31,370 nt of DNA from Pseudomonadota bacterium (GCA_023404705.1 JAEYAU010000155.1:1-31370); one strand, 5' to 3'; numbered from the stretch's first letter, positions 1-6,795 are shown. Translations and numbers: made by a program. The notes: generated from the sequence alone by a model not told the origin.

Positions 1-146
1 GGTCCGCGCTCGCCTTGTGCGCCCGCGGGTCCTTGCGGACCGGCGGGGCCTTGTGCGCCCTGCTGGCCCTGCGCGCCTTGTCGTCCTTCGCAGCCCGCGA
101 CGGCGAGCGCCGCCGCGAGGGTCAATACGCTCAGAAGTGGTCGCAA
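1..146 (-). CDS. Lipoprotein with collagen-like Gly-X-Y repeats (5' part only)
   Basis: The gene reads leftward and is cut by the window edge; 48 codons are visible. The translation starts with a short basic, hydrophobic signal peptide ending in the lipobox AVAGC (Cys at residue 19), so the mature protein should be lipid-anchored in the envelope. Directly after the Cys comes an unbroken Gly-X-Y series (EG-RQG-AQG-QQG-AQG-PAG-PQG-PAG-AQG-ERG) to the edge, as in bacterial collagen-like proteins. The start is taken as TTG at 146-144 because GGAGGA lies four bases upstream; the nearby ATG at 151 runs into a stop after six codons. An in-frame GTG at 167 with AGGGAG upstream is an alternative. The gene is divergent from the UbiH-type gene. 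Lipoprotein and triplet repeat are seen directly. The C-terminal domain and role are unknown; a surface or envelope scaffold is only an inference. Confidence 0.72.
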   Translation of the reverse strand, partial: MRPLLSVLTLAAALAVAGCEGRQGAQGQQGAQGPAGPQGPAGAQGERG

Positions 147-150
147 CGCA

Positions 151-156
151 TCCTCC
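151..156 (-). promoter_or_regulatory. Ribosome binding site GGAGGA deciding a TTG start
   Basis: GGAGGA on the minus strand lies four bases before TTG at 146-144. It supports the TTG start of the collagen-like lipoprotein over the overlapping ATG, whose frame closes at once. Confidence 0.5.
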
Positions 157-325
157 CTGGTTTGCACCTGCTCCCTTGTCGACTGAGACGCGTTCGCGAC
201 CGGGCGCGGCGCGTCAGCGTTCGATTGCCAGCGACGGCATGCCGCCTTATGACCCCGGGACTTTGCGGCCGGGCGGACTTAGGATCGCGTGAGGCAAATG
301 ATGCATTCTCGGGACCACACCCGCA

Positions 326-1561
326 ATGGCTGAGACACGCCAGAAAACCGCTGACGTCTTGATCGCGGGCGGCGGCTTCGTCGGCCTGGCGCTGGCGATC
401 GCGCTGCGCCAGGGCCTCGGGGATCGTTTCCAGGTGCTGCTGGTCGATCCGATGCTGGAGGCCGCCGAGAACGCCCAGTATGGCGACCTGCGCGCCTCCG
501 CGATCGCGGCGGCGGCGCGGCGGCTGTTCGAGACGCTCGGCGTCTGGCACGGCATCGAGGCGCAGCCGATCCTCGACATGGTGATCACCGACAGCCGCCT
601 GAAGGATGCGGTGCGGCCCGTGTTCCTCACCTTCGCGGGCGAGCTCGAGCCGGGCGAGCCCTTCGCGCACATGGTCGAGAACCGCGCGCTTACGGCCGCG
701 CTGCTGCGCAAGGCCGCCGAGGTCGGCGTGACACTCGGCGCCACGGCGGTCGCGGGCTTTGCGACGGAGCGCGATCGCGTTGATGTGCGCCTCGCGAATG
801 GCACGACGGTCGCAGCGCGGCTGCTCGTTGCGGCGGACGGGGCGCGCTCGCGCATCCGGCAGCAGGCCGGCATCGCGACGCATGGCTGGTCCTACGATCA
901 GTCCGCGATCGTCACCACGGTCGCGCATGAGCGCGATCACCAGGGCCGCGCCGAGGAGCATTTCCTCCCGTCGGGCCCGTTCGCGATCCTGCCGCTCACC
1001 AACCGCCGTTCGTCGCTGGTGTGGACCGAGGCCGCGAAGGAAGCCGATCGCGTCGTCGCGCTGCCGGACGATCTCTTCCATGCGGAGCTCGAGAAGCGGT
1101 TCGGCCTGCATCTCGGCGAGATCCAGGTGATCGGCGCGCGGCGCGCCTATCCGCTGGGCCTGTTCGTCGCGCGCTCCTTCATCGCGGAGCGGCTCGCGCT
1201 GATCGGCGATGCCGCGCATGTGATCCATCCGATCGCGGGGCAGGGCCTCAACATGGGCCTGCGCGATGCGGCGGCGCTCGCGGAGGCGATCGTCGATGCG
1301 GCGCGGCTCGGCCTCGACATCGGCGGATCGCCGGTGCTGGAGCGCTATCAGCGCTGGCGCCGCTTCGACACCATGGCGATGGGCGTCGCGACGGACGGGC
1401 TCAACCGGCTGTTCTCCAACGAGTCCGACATCCTGCGCATCGTGCGCGACGTCGGTCTGGGGATCGTCGACCGCCTGCCTGCGGTGAAGAGCTTCTTCAT
1501 CCGCGAGGCCGCGGGGCTCACGGGCGAGGTGCCGAAGCTGTTGAAGGGCGAGGCGCTGTAG
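326..1561 (+). CDS. UbiH/UbiF/COQ6-type FAD-dependent hydroxylase
   Basis: 411 residues, the usual length for flavin monooxygenases that hydroxylate the ring of ubiquinone precursors; these act at the membrane-associated Coq complex. Visible signatures are the N-terminal dinucleotide-binding GGGFVG (residues 15-20), the DG motif VAADGARSR (168-176) and the FAD-ribose GD motif IGDAAHVIHPIAGQGLN (293-309) followed by MGLRD. These are the hallmarks of the UbiH/COQ6 family. The sequence alone does not tell which ring position (C1, C5 or C6) is used, so no symbol is given. The start ATG has only a weak Shine-Dalgarno sequence. The gene stands alone, divergent from the lipoprotein gene and convergent with the GST gene, with a palindromic repeat pair after its stop. 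Confidence 0.9.
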   Translation: MAETRQKTADVLIAGGGFVGLALAIALRQGLGDRFQVLLVDPMLEAAENAQYGDLRASAIAAAARRLFETLGVWHGIEAQPILDMVITDSRLKDAVRPVFLTFAGELEPGEPFAHMVENRALTAALLRKAAEVGVTLGATAVAGFATERDRVDVRLANGTTVAARLLVAADGARSRIRQQAGIATHGWSYDQSAIVTTVAHERDHQGRAEEHFLPSGPFAILPLTNRRSSLVWTEAAKEADRVVALPDDLFHAELEKRFGLHLGEIQVIGARRAYPLGLFVARSFIAERLALIGDAAHVIHPIAGQGLNMGLRDAAALAEAIVDAARLGLDIGGSPVLERYQRWRRFDTMAMGVATDGLNRLFSNESDILRIVRDVGLGIVDRLPAVKSFFIREAAGLTGEVPKLLKGEAL

Positions 1562-1586
1562 CGTTCAGCCCGCACTGAGCCTGAGA

Positions 1587-1739
1587 CCGTCACCCTGAGG
1601 TGCGAGGCTGCGCAGCAGCCGAGCCTCGAAGGGCGACGGCCGCTGAGTCGCAACAGGCTCGCTGCGCCGCCCGGGCCGTTCATCCTTCGAGGCTCGCACT
1701 CGTCGCGATGCGACGAGTCCTCGCACCTCAGGATGACGG
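1587..1739. repeat. Inverted pair of dispersed palindromic units
   Basis: Two related units face each other between the convergent hydroxylase and GST genes. The left unit (1587-1639) begins CCGTCACCCTGAGGTGCGAG and ends GAGCCTCGAAGGGCGACGG. The right unit (1676-1739) is the same design on the other strand, CCGTCATCCTGAGGTGCGAG ... GAGCCTCGAAGGATGAACGG. Each has a hairpin in the middle but with different sequences: GGCTGC-GCA-GCAGCC at 1606-1620 and ACTCGTCGC-GAT-GCGACGAGT at 1698-1718. The whole could fold as one large stem and serve as a bidirectional terminator. It resembles short mobile palindromic repeats seen in Bradyrhizobium-like genomes. Confidence 0.75.
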
Positions 1740-1773
1740 GATCTAGGATGAGCGCGCCGTCAAGTCCGTCGAG

Positions 1774-2400
1774 CTACACCAGCGGAATGCCCGACACGTG
1801 CGTCGCGAAGGCCTCGCGCTGCTCCAGCGCGGCGTACCAGCGCTCGAGATTGGGCAGCGACGGCTTCTCGGGCACGAGGCGCATGTAGCGGAAGGTCATC
1901 ACGCCGACCGGGATGTCGCCCATCGAGAAGCTGTCGCCGGCGACGAACTTTGACTTGCCGAGCTGCGCGTCGAGGATCTTCATCGCCTCGGTGGTCTTCG
2001 TCTTGCCGGCATCGATCGCGGCATGATCGCGCTTCTCGGGCGGCGTGCGCACCAGGCCCCAGAACACCGGCGTGATGGCGGGGCCGAGCACCGAGAGCTG
2101 CCAGTCCATCCACTTGCTCGCGAGCGCGCGCGTGCGCGGATCGGATGGCTCGAGCTTGCCGGCGCCGTGCTTGGCCGCGAGATAGCGCGTCACCGTGTTC
2201 GACTCCCAGAGCAGGAAGCCGTCCTCTTCCTCCAGCGTCGGCACGAGGCCGTTCGGGTTCTTCGCGAGATAGTCGGGCTCGCGGTTCTTGCCGAACGGGC
2301 CGCCGATATCGATGCGCTCGTGGGCGAGCCCCAGCTCGCCGACGCACCACATCACCTTCTGCACGTTGGACGAAGTGTTGCGGCCCCAAATCTTCAGCAT
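1774..2400 (-). CDS. Glutathione S-transferase family protein
   Basis: 208 residues with the two-domain GST layout. The N-terminal thioredoxin-like domain (about residues 1-80) opens MLKIWGRNTSSNVQK, with a Ser/Asn-rich first turn where theta/beta-type GSTs place the glutathione-activating residue. It continues to NPNGLVPTLEEEDG (cis-Pro region) and LWESNTVTRYLA, the ES motif that binds the gamma-glutamyl group. The rest is the all-helical C-terminal domain. Substrate unknown: GSTs conjugate glutathione to electrophiles or act as reductases. The start is supported by GGAGGA six bases upstream. It follows Trm112 on the same strand with a short gap and may be co-transcribed. Family call is firm, subclass is not. 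Confidence 0.9.
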   Translation of the reverse strand: MLKIWGRNTSSNVQKVMWCVGELGLAHERIDIGGPFGKNREPDYLAKNPNGLVPTLEEEDGFLLWESNTVTRYLAAKHGAGKLEPSDPRTRALASKWMDWQLSVLGPAITPVFWGLVRTPPEKRDHAAIDAGKTKTTEAMKILDAQLGKSKFVAGDSFSMGDIPVGVMTFRYMRLVPEKPSLPNLERWYAALEQREAFATHVSGIPLV

Positions 2401-2450
2401 TGGCGTCCTCCACGCGGGTCTTATCGTTGAATGATTGCGGTCCGGCGCGA

Positions 2451-2639
2451 TCAGTCGAGGCGGCGCGCTTCCTCGGGCAGCATGATCGGGATGCCGTCGC
2501 GGATCGGATAGGCGAGCTTGGCGCCGCGCGAGATCAGCTCCTGGCGCGCGGCATCGTATTCGAGCGTGCCCTTGGTCACGGGGCAGACGAGGATTTCGAG
2601 CAGCTTGGGATCGACACTGCTGGCGGGACGTTCGGTCAT
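2451..2639 (-). CDS. Trm112 family zinc-ribbon-like small protein
   Basis: 62 residues from the ATG at 2639. It shows the Trm112/YcaR pattern: LLEILVCPVTKGTLEY near the N-terminus and AYPIRDGIPIMLPEEAR at the C-terminus. Trm112-type proteins in archaea and eukaryotes activate SAM-dependent methyltransferases; bacterial homologues are less well defined. Only one Cys of the usual metal-binding set is present (in LVCPVTK), so zinc binding is doubtful. An in-frame GTG at 2663 would add eight residues, but GAGAGG lies before the ATG and family members are about 60 residues long. It is the upstream neighbour of the GST gene. Confidence 0.88.
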   Translation of the reverse strand: MTERPASSVDPKLLEILVCPVTKGTLEYDAARQELISRGAKLAYPIRDGIPIMLPEEARRLD

Positions 2640-2735
2640 GGGGGGCCTCTCGGTTCGGTCCACCTTAGCAGGCCCGCAGGTGTGGATTCAAAGGCCGAAC
2701 CCGCATGCCTGTCGCGCGTTGAGTCACTAATTTGC

Positions 2736-2780
2736 GCATGATCTTATCCGAAAGCCGGCTTCCACTTTTCGGGATCATGC
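2736..2780. repeat. GCATGATC...GATCATGC palindromic dispersed repeat
   Basis: A 45-base imperfect palindrome with GCATGATC and GATCATGC at its ends and the inner sequence TTATCCGAAAGCCGGCTTCC then ACTTTTCGG. It matches from memory a very abundant short repeat of Bradyrhizobium and relatives. It ends 12 bases before the ligase start codon, so it lies in that gene's 5' leader. Confidence 0.75.
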
Positions 2781-2792
2781 GTTGAGGGCACC

Positions 2793-3848
2793 ATGAGTCT
2801 CGCGTTGCACATGCCCCTGGCCCCCATGGAGGCCGTGTCGGTGGACGAGGTCCCGGAGGGGCCCGCCTGGCAGTACGAGCCGAAGTGGGACGGCTTCCGC
2901 TGCCTCGCGTTTCGCGACGGGAAAAAGATCGAGCTGCAGTCCAAGTCCGGACAACCGCTGACGCGCTATTTCCCGGATCTGGTCGAGGCGCTCGCTGCGC
3001 TCGACGCGAAGCGCTTCGTGCTCGACGGCGAGATCGTGGTGCCGCAGGGCACAGCCTTCTCGTTCGACGCGCTGCTCCAGCGCATCCATCCGGCCGCGAC
3101 GCGCATCACGCGGCTCGCGGGCGAGACGCCGGCGCTGATGATCGTGTTCGATCTCCTCGCCGATACGGACGGGCGATCGCTCACCGCCCTCACGCTCGCC
3201 GAGCGGCGCCCGCGGCTCGAAGCTTTCGCGCGCGCACACTTTCGCAACGGCATGCGCATACGGCTTTCGCCCGCGACCACACGGCTGACGCAGGCGCGCC
3301 GCTGGCTCGATCAGGTCGGCGCCACGCTCGACGGCATCATCGCCAAGGAGCGCGAGAGTCCCTATCGCGTGGGCGAGCGCGCCGGCATGGTGAAGATCAA
3401 GAACTTCCGCAGCGCCGACTGCGTGGTGGGCGGCTTCCGCTATGGCTCGGGCAAGAACAGCAAGGTGGTCGGCTCGCTGCTGCTCGGCCTCTACGACGAT
3501 GCCGGGCTGCTGCATCATGTCGGCTTCACCTCATCGATCAAGGCGACCGAGCGCAAGGCGCTCACCGAGAAGCTCGAGAAGCTGATCGGCCCGCCGGGCT
3601 TCACGGGCAATGCGCCGGGCGGCCCGAGCCGCTGGTCGACGGAGCGCTCGAGCGAATGGCAGCCGCTGAAGCCGAAGCTCGTGGTTGAGGTCTGCTACGA
3701 CCACTTCAGCGGCGAACGCTTCCGCCACGGCACCCGCCTCTTGCGCTGGCGGCCCGACAAGGCGCCGAAGCAATGCACGATGGATCAGGTGAAGCAGAAG
3801 CGCGCGAATTTGATGCGGCTGCTGGAAGGCGCGAAGAAGGCGGCGTGA
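2793..3848 (+). CDS. ligC: ATP-dependent DNA ligase, LigC-like
   Basis: 351 residues, the size of the stand-alone LigC group that seals nicks with ATP in accessory repair. The nucleotidyltransferase motifs are all visible: motif I EPKWDGFR (29-36) with the adenylated Lys at 31, motif III LDGEIV (77-82), motif IIIa MIVFDLL (116-122), motif IV LDGIIAKE (179-186) and motif V MVKIKNFR (199-206). The OB-fold follows, with VVGGFRYGSG and LLLGLYDD. It lacks the polymerase and nuclease domains of LigD, and no Ku or primase gene is next to it. GAGGG lies four bases upstream of the start. A palindromic repeat sits on each side and neighbours on both sides read the other way, so it looks like an independent, possibly inserted unit. 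The LigC assignment rests on length and motifs. Confidence 0.9.
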   Translation: MSLALHMPLAPMEAVSVDEVPEGPAWQYEPKWDGFRCLAFRDGKKIELQSKSGQPLTRYFPDLVEALAALDAKRFVLDGEIVVPQGTAFSFDALLQRIHPAATRITRLAGETPALMIVFDLLADTDGRSLTALTLAERRPRLEAFARAHFRNGMRIRLSPATTRLTQARRWLDQVGATLDGIIAKERESPYRVGERAGMVKIKNFRSADCVVGGFRYGSGKNSKVVGSLLLGLYDDAGLLHHVGFTSSIKATERKALTEKLEKLIGPPGFTGNAPGGPSRWSTERSSEWQPLKPKLVVEVCYDHFSGERFRHGTRLLRWRPDKAPKQCTMDQVKQKRANLMRLLEGAKKAA

Positions 3849-3862
3849 CTGTGCCTCTCGCT

Positions 3863-3886
3863 CCCTCCCCCGCTTGCGGGGGAGGG
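3863..3886. terminator. GC hairpin after the ligase gene
   Basis: CCCTCCCCCGC/GCGGGGGAGGG forms a near-perfect stem around TT, 14 bases after the ligase stop. There is no T tract, so it is a strong structure or repeat unit rather than a classical intrinsic terminator. A related palindrome lies at 3941-3962. Confidence 0.5.
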
Positions 3887-3940
3887 TGGGGAGGGGGCGC
3901 CGCTTGCTCATGCGTTTGCCGCAAGAGCCCCCTCTCTGTC

Positions 3941-3962
3941 TCTCCCCCGCAAGCGGGGGAGA
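3941..3962. repeat. Second GC palindrome between convergent genes
   Basis: TCTCCCCCGC/GCGGGGGAGA around AA. It is the inverse form of the unit at 3863-3886 (centre CGCAAGCG against CGCTTGCG), so the two also pair with each other. They fill the gap between the convergent ligase and LON-domain genes. Confidence 0.6.
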
Positions 3963-4027
3963 GGACCGTGTGGCGCGCGTCTTCGTCTCTCGGCTGCGGA
4001 GTCTGCGTCGAAGAGAAAGCACGCGGC

Positions 4028-4702
4028 TCACTGCAGCGGCGTCTCGCCTTGCGTGTTCGTCTTCGCGAGCTCGATCTCCGTCACCGCCACCAGGATCTCG
4101 GCGCGTGTCTTGAGGTCGGGCGCTTCGAGCAAAGCCTGCTTCTCCGGCGCGCCGTAAGGCGACATCATCGCGAGCGCGTTGACGAGCGCCTCGTTGGGCG
4201 CGTTCTCGATGCCGTCCCAGTCGGCCTTGAGGTTGTTCGCCTTGAGGAAGGCCGAGAGTGCTTCGAGCAGGGCCTTGCGGTCGACCGCCTCCTCGCCCTT
4301 GCGGGCGACGAAGTCGTCCGCAAAGGGCGCGTAGGTGACGCGGCACTGGCGGTACGATGTCGCGACCTCGAGCTCCTCCTCGACGCGGAAGCGCGAGATG
4401 CCGGTGAGCTCGAGCAGGTAGCGGCCGTCGCCGGTCTCGGCGAGCTGGGTGATGCGGCCGACGCAGCCGACGCGATAGAGCTGCGGCTTGTCGGGCGAGC
4501 CCGAATGCGCGGCGTCGGGCTGGATCATGCCGATGAGGCGGTGACGGTCGGCGAGCGTGTCGTCGACCATGGCGAGATAGCGCGGCTCGAAGATGTTCAG
4601 CGGCATCTGCCCGCGCGGCAGCAGCAGCGCGCCCGGCAGCGGAAAGACGGGAATCACCTCGGGGAGCTCGTCCGGCCCGCGATAGACCGCGTTCATCGGC
4701 AT
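4028..4702 (-). CDS. Stand-alone LON N-terminal (substrate-binding) domain protein
   Basis: 224 residues. It has the LON N-terminal domain without the AAA+ ATPase or protease domains of Lon: VIPVFPLPGALLLPRGQMPL (16-35) then NIFEPRYLAMVDD, IGMIQPD, GCVGRI and LLELTGISRFRV. In full-length Lon this domain recognises unfolded substrates; the isolated form is widespread in alphaproteobacteria and its role is not settled. GGAGG lies six bases before the ATG at 4702. It is downstream of the CnoX-like gene on the same strand (gap about 90 bases), so both probably belong to a protein quality-control operon. Confidence 0.9.
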   Translation of the reverse strand: MPMNAVYRGPDELPEVIPVFPLPGALLLPRGQMPLNIFEPRYLAMVDDTLADRHRLIGMIQPDAAHSGSPDKPQLYRVGCVGRITQLAETGDGRYLLELTGISRFRVEEELEVATSYRQCRVTYAPFADDFVARKGEEAVDRKALLEALSAFLKANNLKADWDGIENAPNEALVNALAMMSPYGAPEKQALLEAPDLKTRAEILVAVTEIELAKTNTQGETPLQ

Positions 4703-4741
4703 GGGTGGCCTCCCCCGATCCGCACTAATCCTACGCGCATT

Positions 4742-4788
4742 GTCTCAGGCCGAGGCACGGCGACGCACCGTGACGCACCGTCTCAGGC
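4742..4788. repeat. Nested short direct repeats
   Basis: Between the CnoX-like and LON-domain genes, GACGCACCGT is repeated back to back (4762-4771, 4772-4781) and is bracketed by two copies of GTCTCAGGC (4742-4750, 4780-4788). It may be a slippage product or a small protein-binding array; function unknown. Confidence 0.55.
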
Positions 4789-4792
4789 AAGC

Positions 4793-5692
4793 TCAGGAGA
4801 ACAGGATCGACGACAGCTTGCGGCGGCCCGCGATGCTGGCTTCGTCGGTCGGACCCCAGGCCTCGAAGAACTGCACGAGCTGCTTGCGTGCGCCGTCGTC
4901 GTTCCACTTGCGATCGCGGCGCACGATCTCGATCAGATGATCGGCCGCTTCCACGCGCTTGCCGGCCGCGTTGAGCGCGACCGCGAGATCGAAGCGCGCC
5001 TGGTGGTCGAGCGGATTGGCCGTGACCTTCTGCTCGAGCTCGGCCACCGGACCGACCGAGCTTGCCTGCTCGGCAATCTCCAGCGCGGCGCGCGCCGCCG
5101 CAACGGCGGCGTCGTTCTGCTTCGCCTCGGGCACGAGCGCGAGCGTCTGCTTCGCCTGCTCGATCGCGCCGGACTCGACATAGCAGCGCGCGAGGCCGGC
5201 GAGCGCCGGCACGTTGCCCGAGTCCTGCTCCAGCAGCTGCGCATAGAGATCGGCGGCGCCGGCCGTATCGCCCTCCTTGAGGGCGGCGTCGGCGGCTTCG
5301 AGCAGGTCCTTCTCCTCGCCGCCCATGCGGCCGCGCGTGAGGCGCTCGATGAAGGCGGTCACCTGGGTCTCGGGCAGGGCGCCCATGAAGCCATCCACGG
5401 GCTGGCCGTTGACGAAGGCGAACACGGCCGGGATCGATTGGATGCCCATCTGTCCCGGGATCGCGGGATGCTCGTCGATGTTCATCTTGACGAGCTTCAC
5501 CTTGCCCTTGGCGGCGCGCACCACCTTCTCGAGGGTCGGGGTGAGCTGCTTGCAGGGGCCGCACCAGGGCGCCCAGAAGTCGACCAGCACGGGCTGGCGG
5601 CGCGACTCCTCGATCACGTCCTTCATGAAGGCCTGGGTGGTCGTGTCCTTGACCACGTCGGCGGCCGCGGCCGCTCCACCGTTCTGCAGCAT
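4793..5692 (-). CDS. cnoX: CnoX-like thioredoxin/TPR chaperedoxin
   Basis: 299 residues. The N-terminal thioredoxin domain (about 10-120) has VLVDFWAPWCGPCKQL with the redox pair C44/C47 and the cis-Pro segment SIPAVFAF. The C-terminal half is alpha-helical TPR-like repeats (from about 125: EAADAALKEGDTAGAADLYA, PALAGLARCYVESG). This is the layout of CnoX/YbbN, a holdase that protects and reduces oxidised client proteins and passes them to GroEL and DnaK. Escherichia coli CnoX has lost the redox Cys pair, while the Caulobacter protein keeps CGPC as here, so this copy should be redox-active. It lies between a ProXp-type gene and a LON-domain gene in the same direction. Confidence 0.88.
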   Translation of the reverse strand: MLQNGGAAAAADVVKDTTTQAFMKDVIEESRRQPVLVDFWAPWCGPCKQLTPTLEKVVRAAKGKVKLVKMNIDEHPAIPGQMGIQSIPAVFAFVNGQPVDGFMGALPETQVTAFIERLTRGRMGGEEKDLLEAADAALKEGDTAGAADLYAQLLEQDSGNVPALAGLARCYVESGAIEQAKQTLALVPEAKQNDAAVAAARAALEIAEQASSVGPVAELEQKVTANPLDHQARFDLAVALNAAGKRVEAADHLIEIVRRDRKWNDDGARKQLVQFFEAWGPTDEASIAGRRKLSSILFS

Positions 5693-5773
5693 GGGATCCT
5701 CTGGGGGCGCTGAATGTGCCTGAATTCGTGCGCTTTACATGGGCCAGCGCGGGGCCGATTGCAATTCCCTGCC

Positions 5774-6280
5774 TCAGGACTCGGAACCATCCGAGACCGG
5801 CGCAATCCGGGGCTCGTGGCCGGTGGCGGCCAGGAACCGGACCAGGTCGCCGCTCGCGATCGAGGTCGTCATGGTGTTGACCAGCGGGTGATAGTTCAGG
5901 ATCGCCTCCCGCATCATGGCGGCATCCAGGATCACGGTGACGCGCTTTTCCGTGTCGTTGATGACGCCGAACGGTGTGACGGAGCCGGGCTCCACGCCGA
6001 GCAGCTCGCGCAGCAGGTCGGCCGAGCCGAACGAGAACCGGCCGGCCTCGAGCTTCTGGTGCAGGGTCTTGAGGTCCACGCGGGCGTCCTCGCGCAGCAC
6101 CACGAGAAAGATCGCGCCCTTCTTGTCCTTGAGGAACAAATTCTTGGTGTGGCCGCCCGGAATCGTGCCGCGCAGGGCCTGGGACTGCTCCACCGTGTAG
6201 AGCGGCGGATGCTCCGCGGTCTTGTGCGCGATGCCGAGGCGGTCGAGGAAGGCGAACAGGTCGTCGGGCGTGGCGGGCAT
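5774..6280 (-). CDS. YbaK/ProXp-type aminoacyl-tRNA deacylase (Ala-tRNA-Pro editing)
   Basis: 168 residues from MPATPDDLF at 6280. This is a free-standing editing domain of the YbaK/ProX superfamily: AEHPPLYTV (22-30), GGHTKNLFLKDKKG (42-55) with the conserved Lys46, then FGSADLLRELLGVEPGSVTP and GVINDTEKRVTVILD. The TKNLFL form and length fit ProXp-ala/PrdX, which clears Ala-tRNA(Pro) mischarged by prolyl-tRNA synthetase, better than YbaK (Cys-tRNA-Pro). The open frame extends 34 codons upstream, but that part is low-complexity Arg/Pro sequence running towards a repeat and the family begins at the chosen Met. It is the first gene of a minus-strand group with CnoX and the LON-domain protein. 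Confidence 0.88.
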   Translation of the reverse strand: MPATPDDLFAFLDRLGIAHKTAEHPPLYTVEQSQALRGTIPGGHTKNLFLKDKKGAIFLVVLREDARVDLKTLHQKLEAGRFSFGSADLLRELLGVEPGSVTPFGVINDTEKRVTVILDAAMMREAILNYHPLVNTMTTSIASGDLVRFLAATGHEPRIAPVSDGSES

Positions 6281-6362
6281 CGGAGTCTCGTGTGGGGGGA
6301 GGCGGATTTCTAGAGGCCGCGGGACAGGCCGGCCAGCGCATTTTCGAGGGAGCCGCCCCCCA

Positions 6363-6449
6363 CTCCGTTCGTCCCCGCGCAAGCGGGGACCCAGGGCCGC
6401 AGTCTCTGCTTCACAAGCTGGGTCCCCCCGTCCGCGGGGACGAATGGAG
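6363..6449. repeat. Dispersed palindromic repeat, copy 1
   Basis: The 326-base stretch 6281-6606 has no convincing gene. Its main content is this palindromic unit: CTCCGTTCGTCCCCGC at one end and GCGGGGACGAATGGAG at the other, with inner hairpins CCCCGCGCAAGCGGGG and GTCCCC...GGGGAC. A second member with the same ends lies at 12645-12735. After it come a probable tRNA promoter and a hairpin CCGGCG-TTCTT-CGCCGG at 6578-6594. Confidence 0.75.
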
Positions 6450-6540
6450 GCTAGGTTCCTTGAGGCAATTTCCGCCTTCCGGGCCGCCCCGGGGCCGCCT
6501 ATCTAGAAAACGGGCCGCGGTTCCGGCCGGCCATCGCGCC

Positions 6541-6571
6541 TTGCAAAGCTCGGCGCCATTTGGCATAGCAT
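6541..6571 (+). promoter_or_regulatory. Possible sigma-70 promoter of tRNA-Gly
   Basis: TTGCAA (6541-6546) as -35 and CATAGCAT (6564-6571) as -10 region, with a spacer of 17-19 bases. They lie about 35 bases before the mature tRNA. The -10 match is partial. Confidence 0.35.
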
Positions 6572-6606
6572 CGCCCACCGGCGTTCTTCGCCGGACCCTC
6601 ATGGAT

Positions 6607-6681
6607 GCGGGTGTAGCTCAGGGGTAGAGCACAACCTTGCCAAGGTTGGGGTCGTGGGTTCGAATCCCATCGCCCGCTCCA
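6607..6681 (+). tRNA. tRNA-Gly (anticodon GCC)
   Basis: A complete cloverleaf: acceptor GCGGGTG pairs with CGCCCGC (one G-T pair), D arm GCTC...GAGC, anticodon stem CAACC/GGTTG with loop TTGCCAA giving anticodon GCC, and T arm GTGGG-TTCGAAT-CCCAT. The discriminator is T and the 3' CCA is encoded (6679-6681). It reads GGC and GGT codons, the dominant glycine codons in this DNA. No integrase or duplicated tRNA end is visible nearby. Confidence 0.97.
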
Positions 6682-6710
6682 ATATCTCTAAATTTCGGGC
6701 CTGAAGGCAC

Positions 6711-6795
6711 GTCGGCGTGACGCCGACACGGCGCGCGAATGCGCTCGCCTGCGGGCGAGCCGGCCCGCTTGGCGCGGGCGTCACGCGCCGGTGAC
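6711..6795. terminator. Four tandem hairpins between tRNA-Gly and the EAL gene
   Basis: Four stems follow one another: GTCGGCG-TGA-CGCCGAC (6711-6727), GCTCGCC-TGCG-GGCGAGC (6743-6760), GCCCGC-TTGGC-GCGGGC (6763-6779) and GTCAC-GCGCCG-GTGAC (6780-6795). They lie between the convergent tRNA and GGDEF/EAL genes, so termination for both is the simplest role. None has a T tract. Confidence 0.55.

Noticed and set aside
3863..3962. Short GC palindromes considered as a CRISPR-like array
   Set aside because: Only two units in opposite orientation, no regular spacers and no cas genes; they fit dispersed palindromic repeats.
3773..5713. A 646-codon plus-strand frame across the LON-domain and CnoX-like genes
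   Set aside because: Shadow frame of two well-supported minus-strand genes; no domain and no initiation signal.
6607..6681. tRNA-Gly as the attachment site of an integrated element
   Set aside because: No integrase, no repeated tRNA 3' end in the window and ordinary chromosomal genes on both sides.
6599..6784. A 61-codon minus-strand frame ending in a GFEPTTPTLARLC-like peptide
   Set aside because: This is the familiar false protein obtained by translating the antisense strand of a tRNA gene; it covers tRNA-Gly and the hairpins after it.
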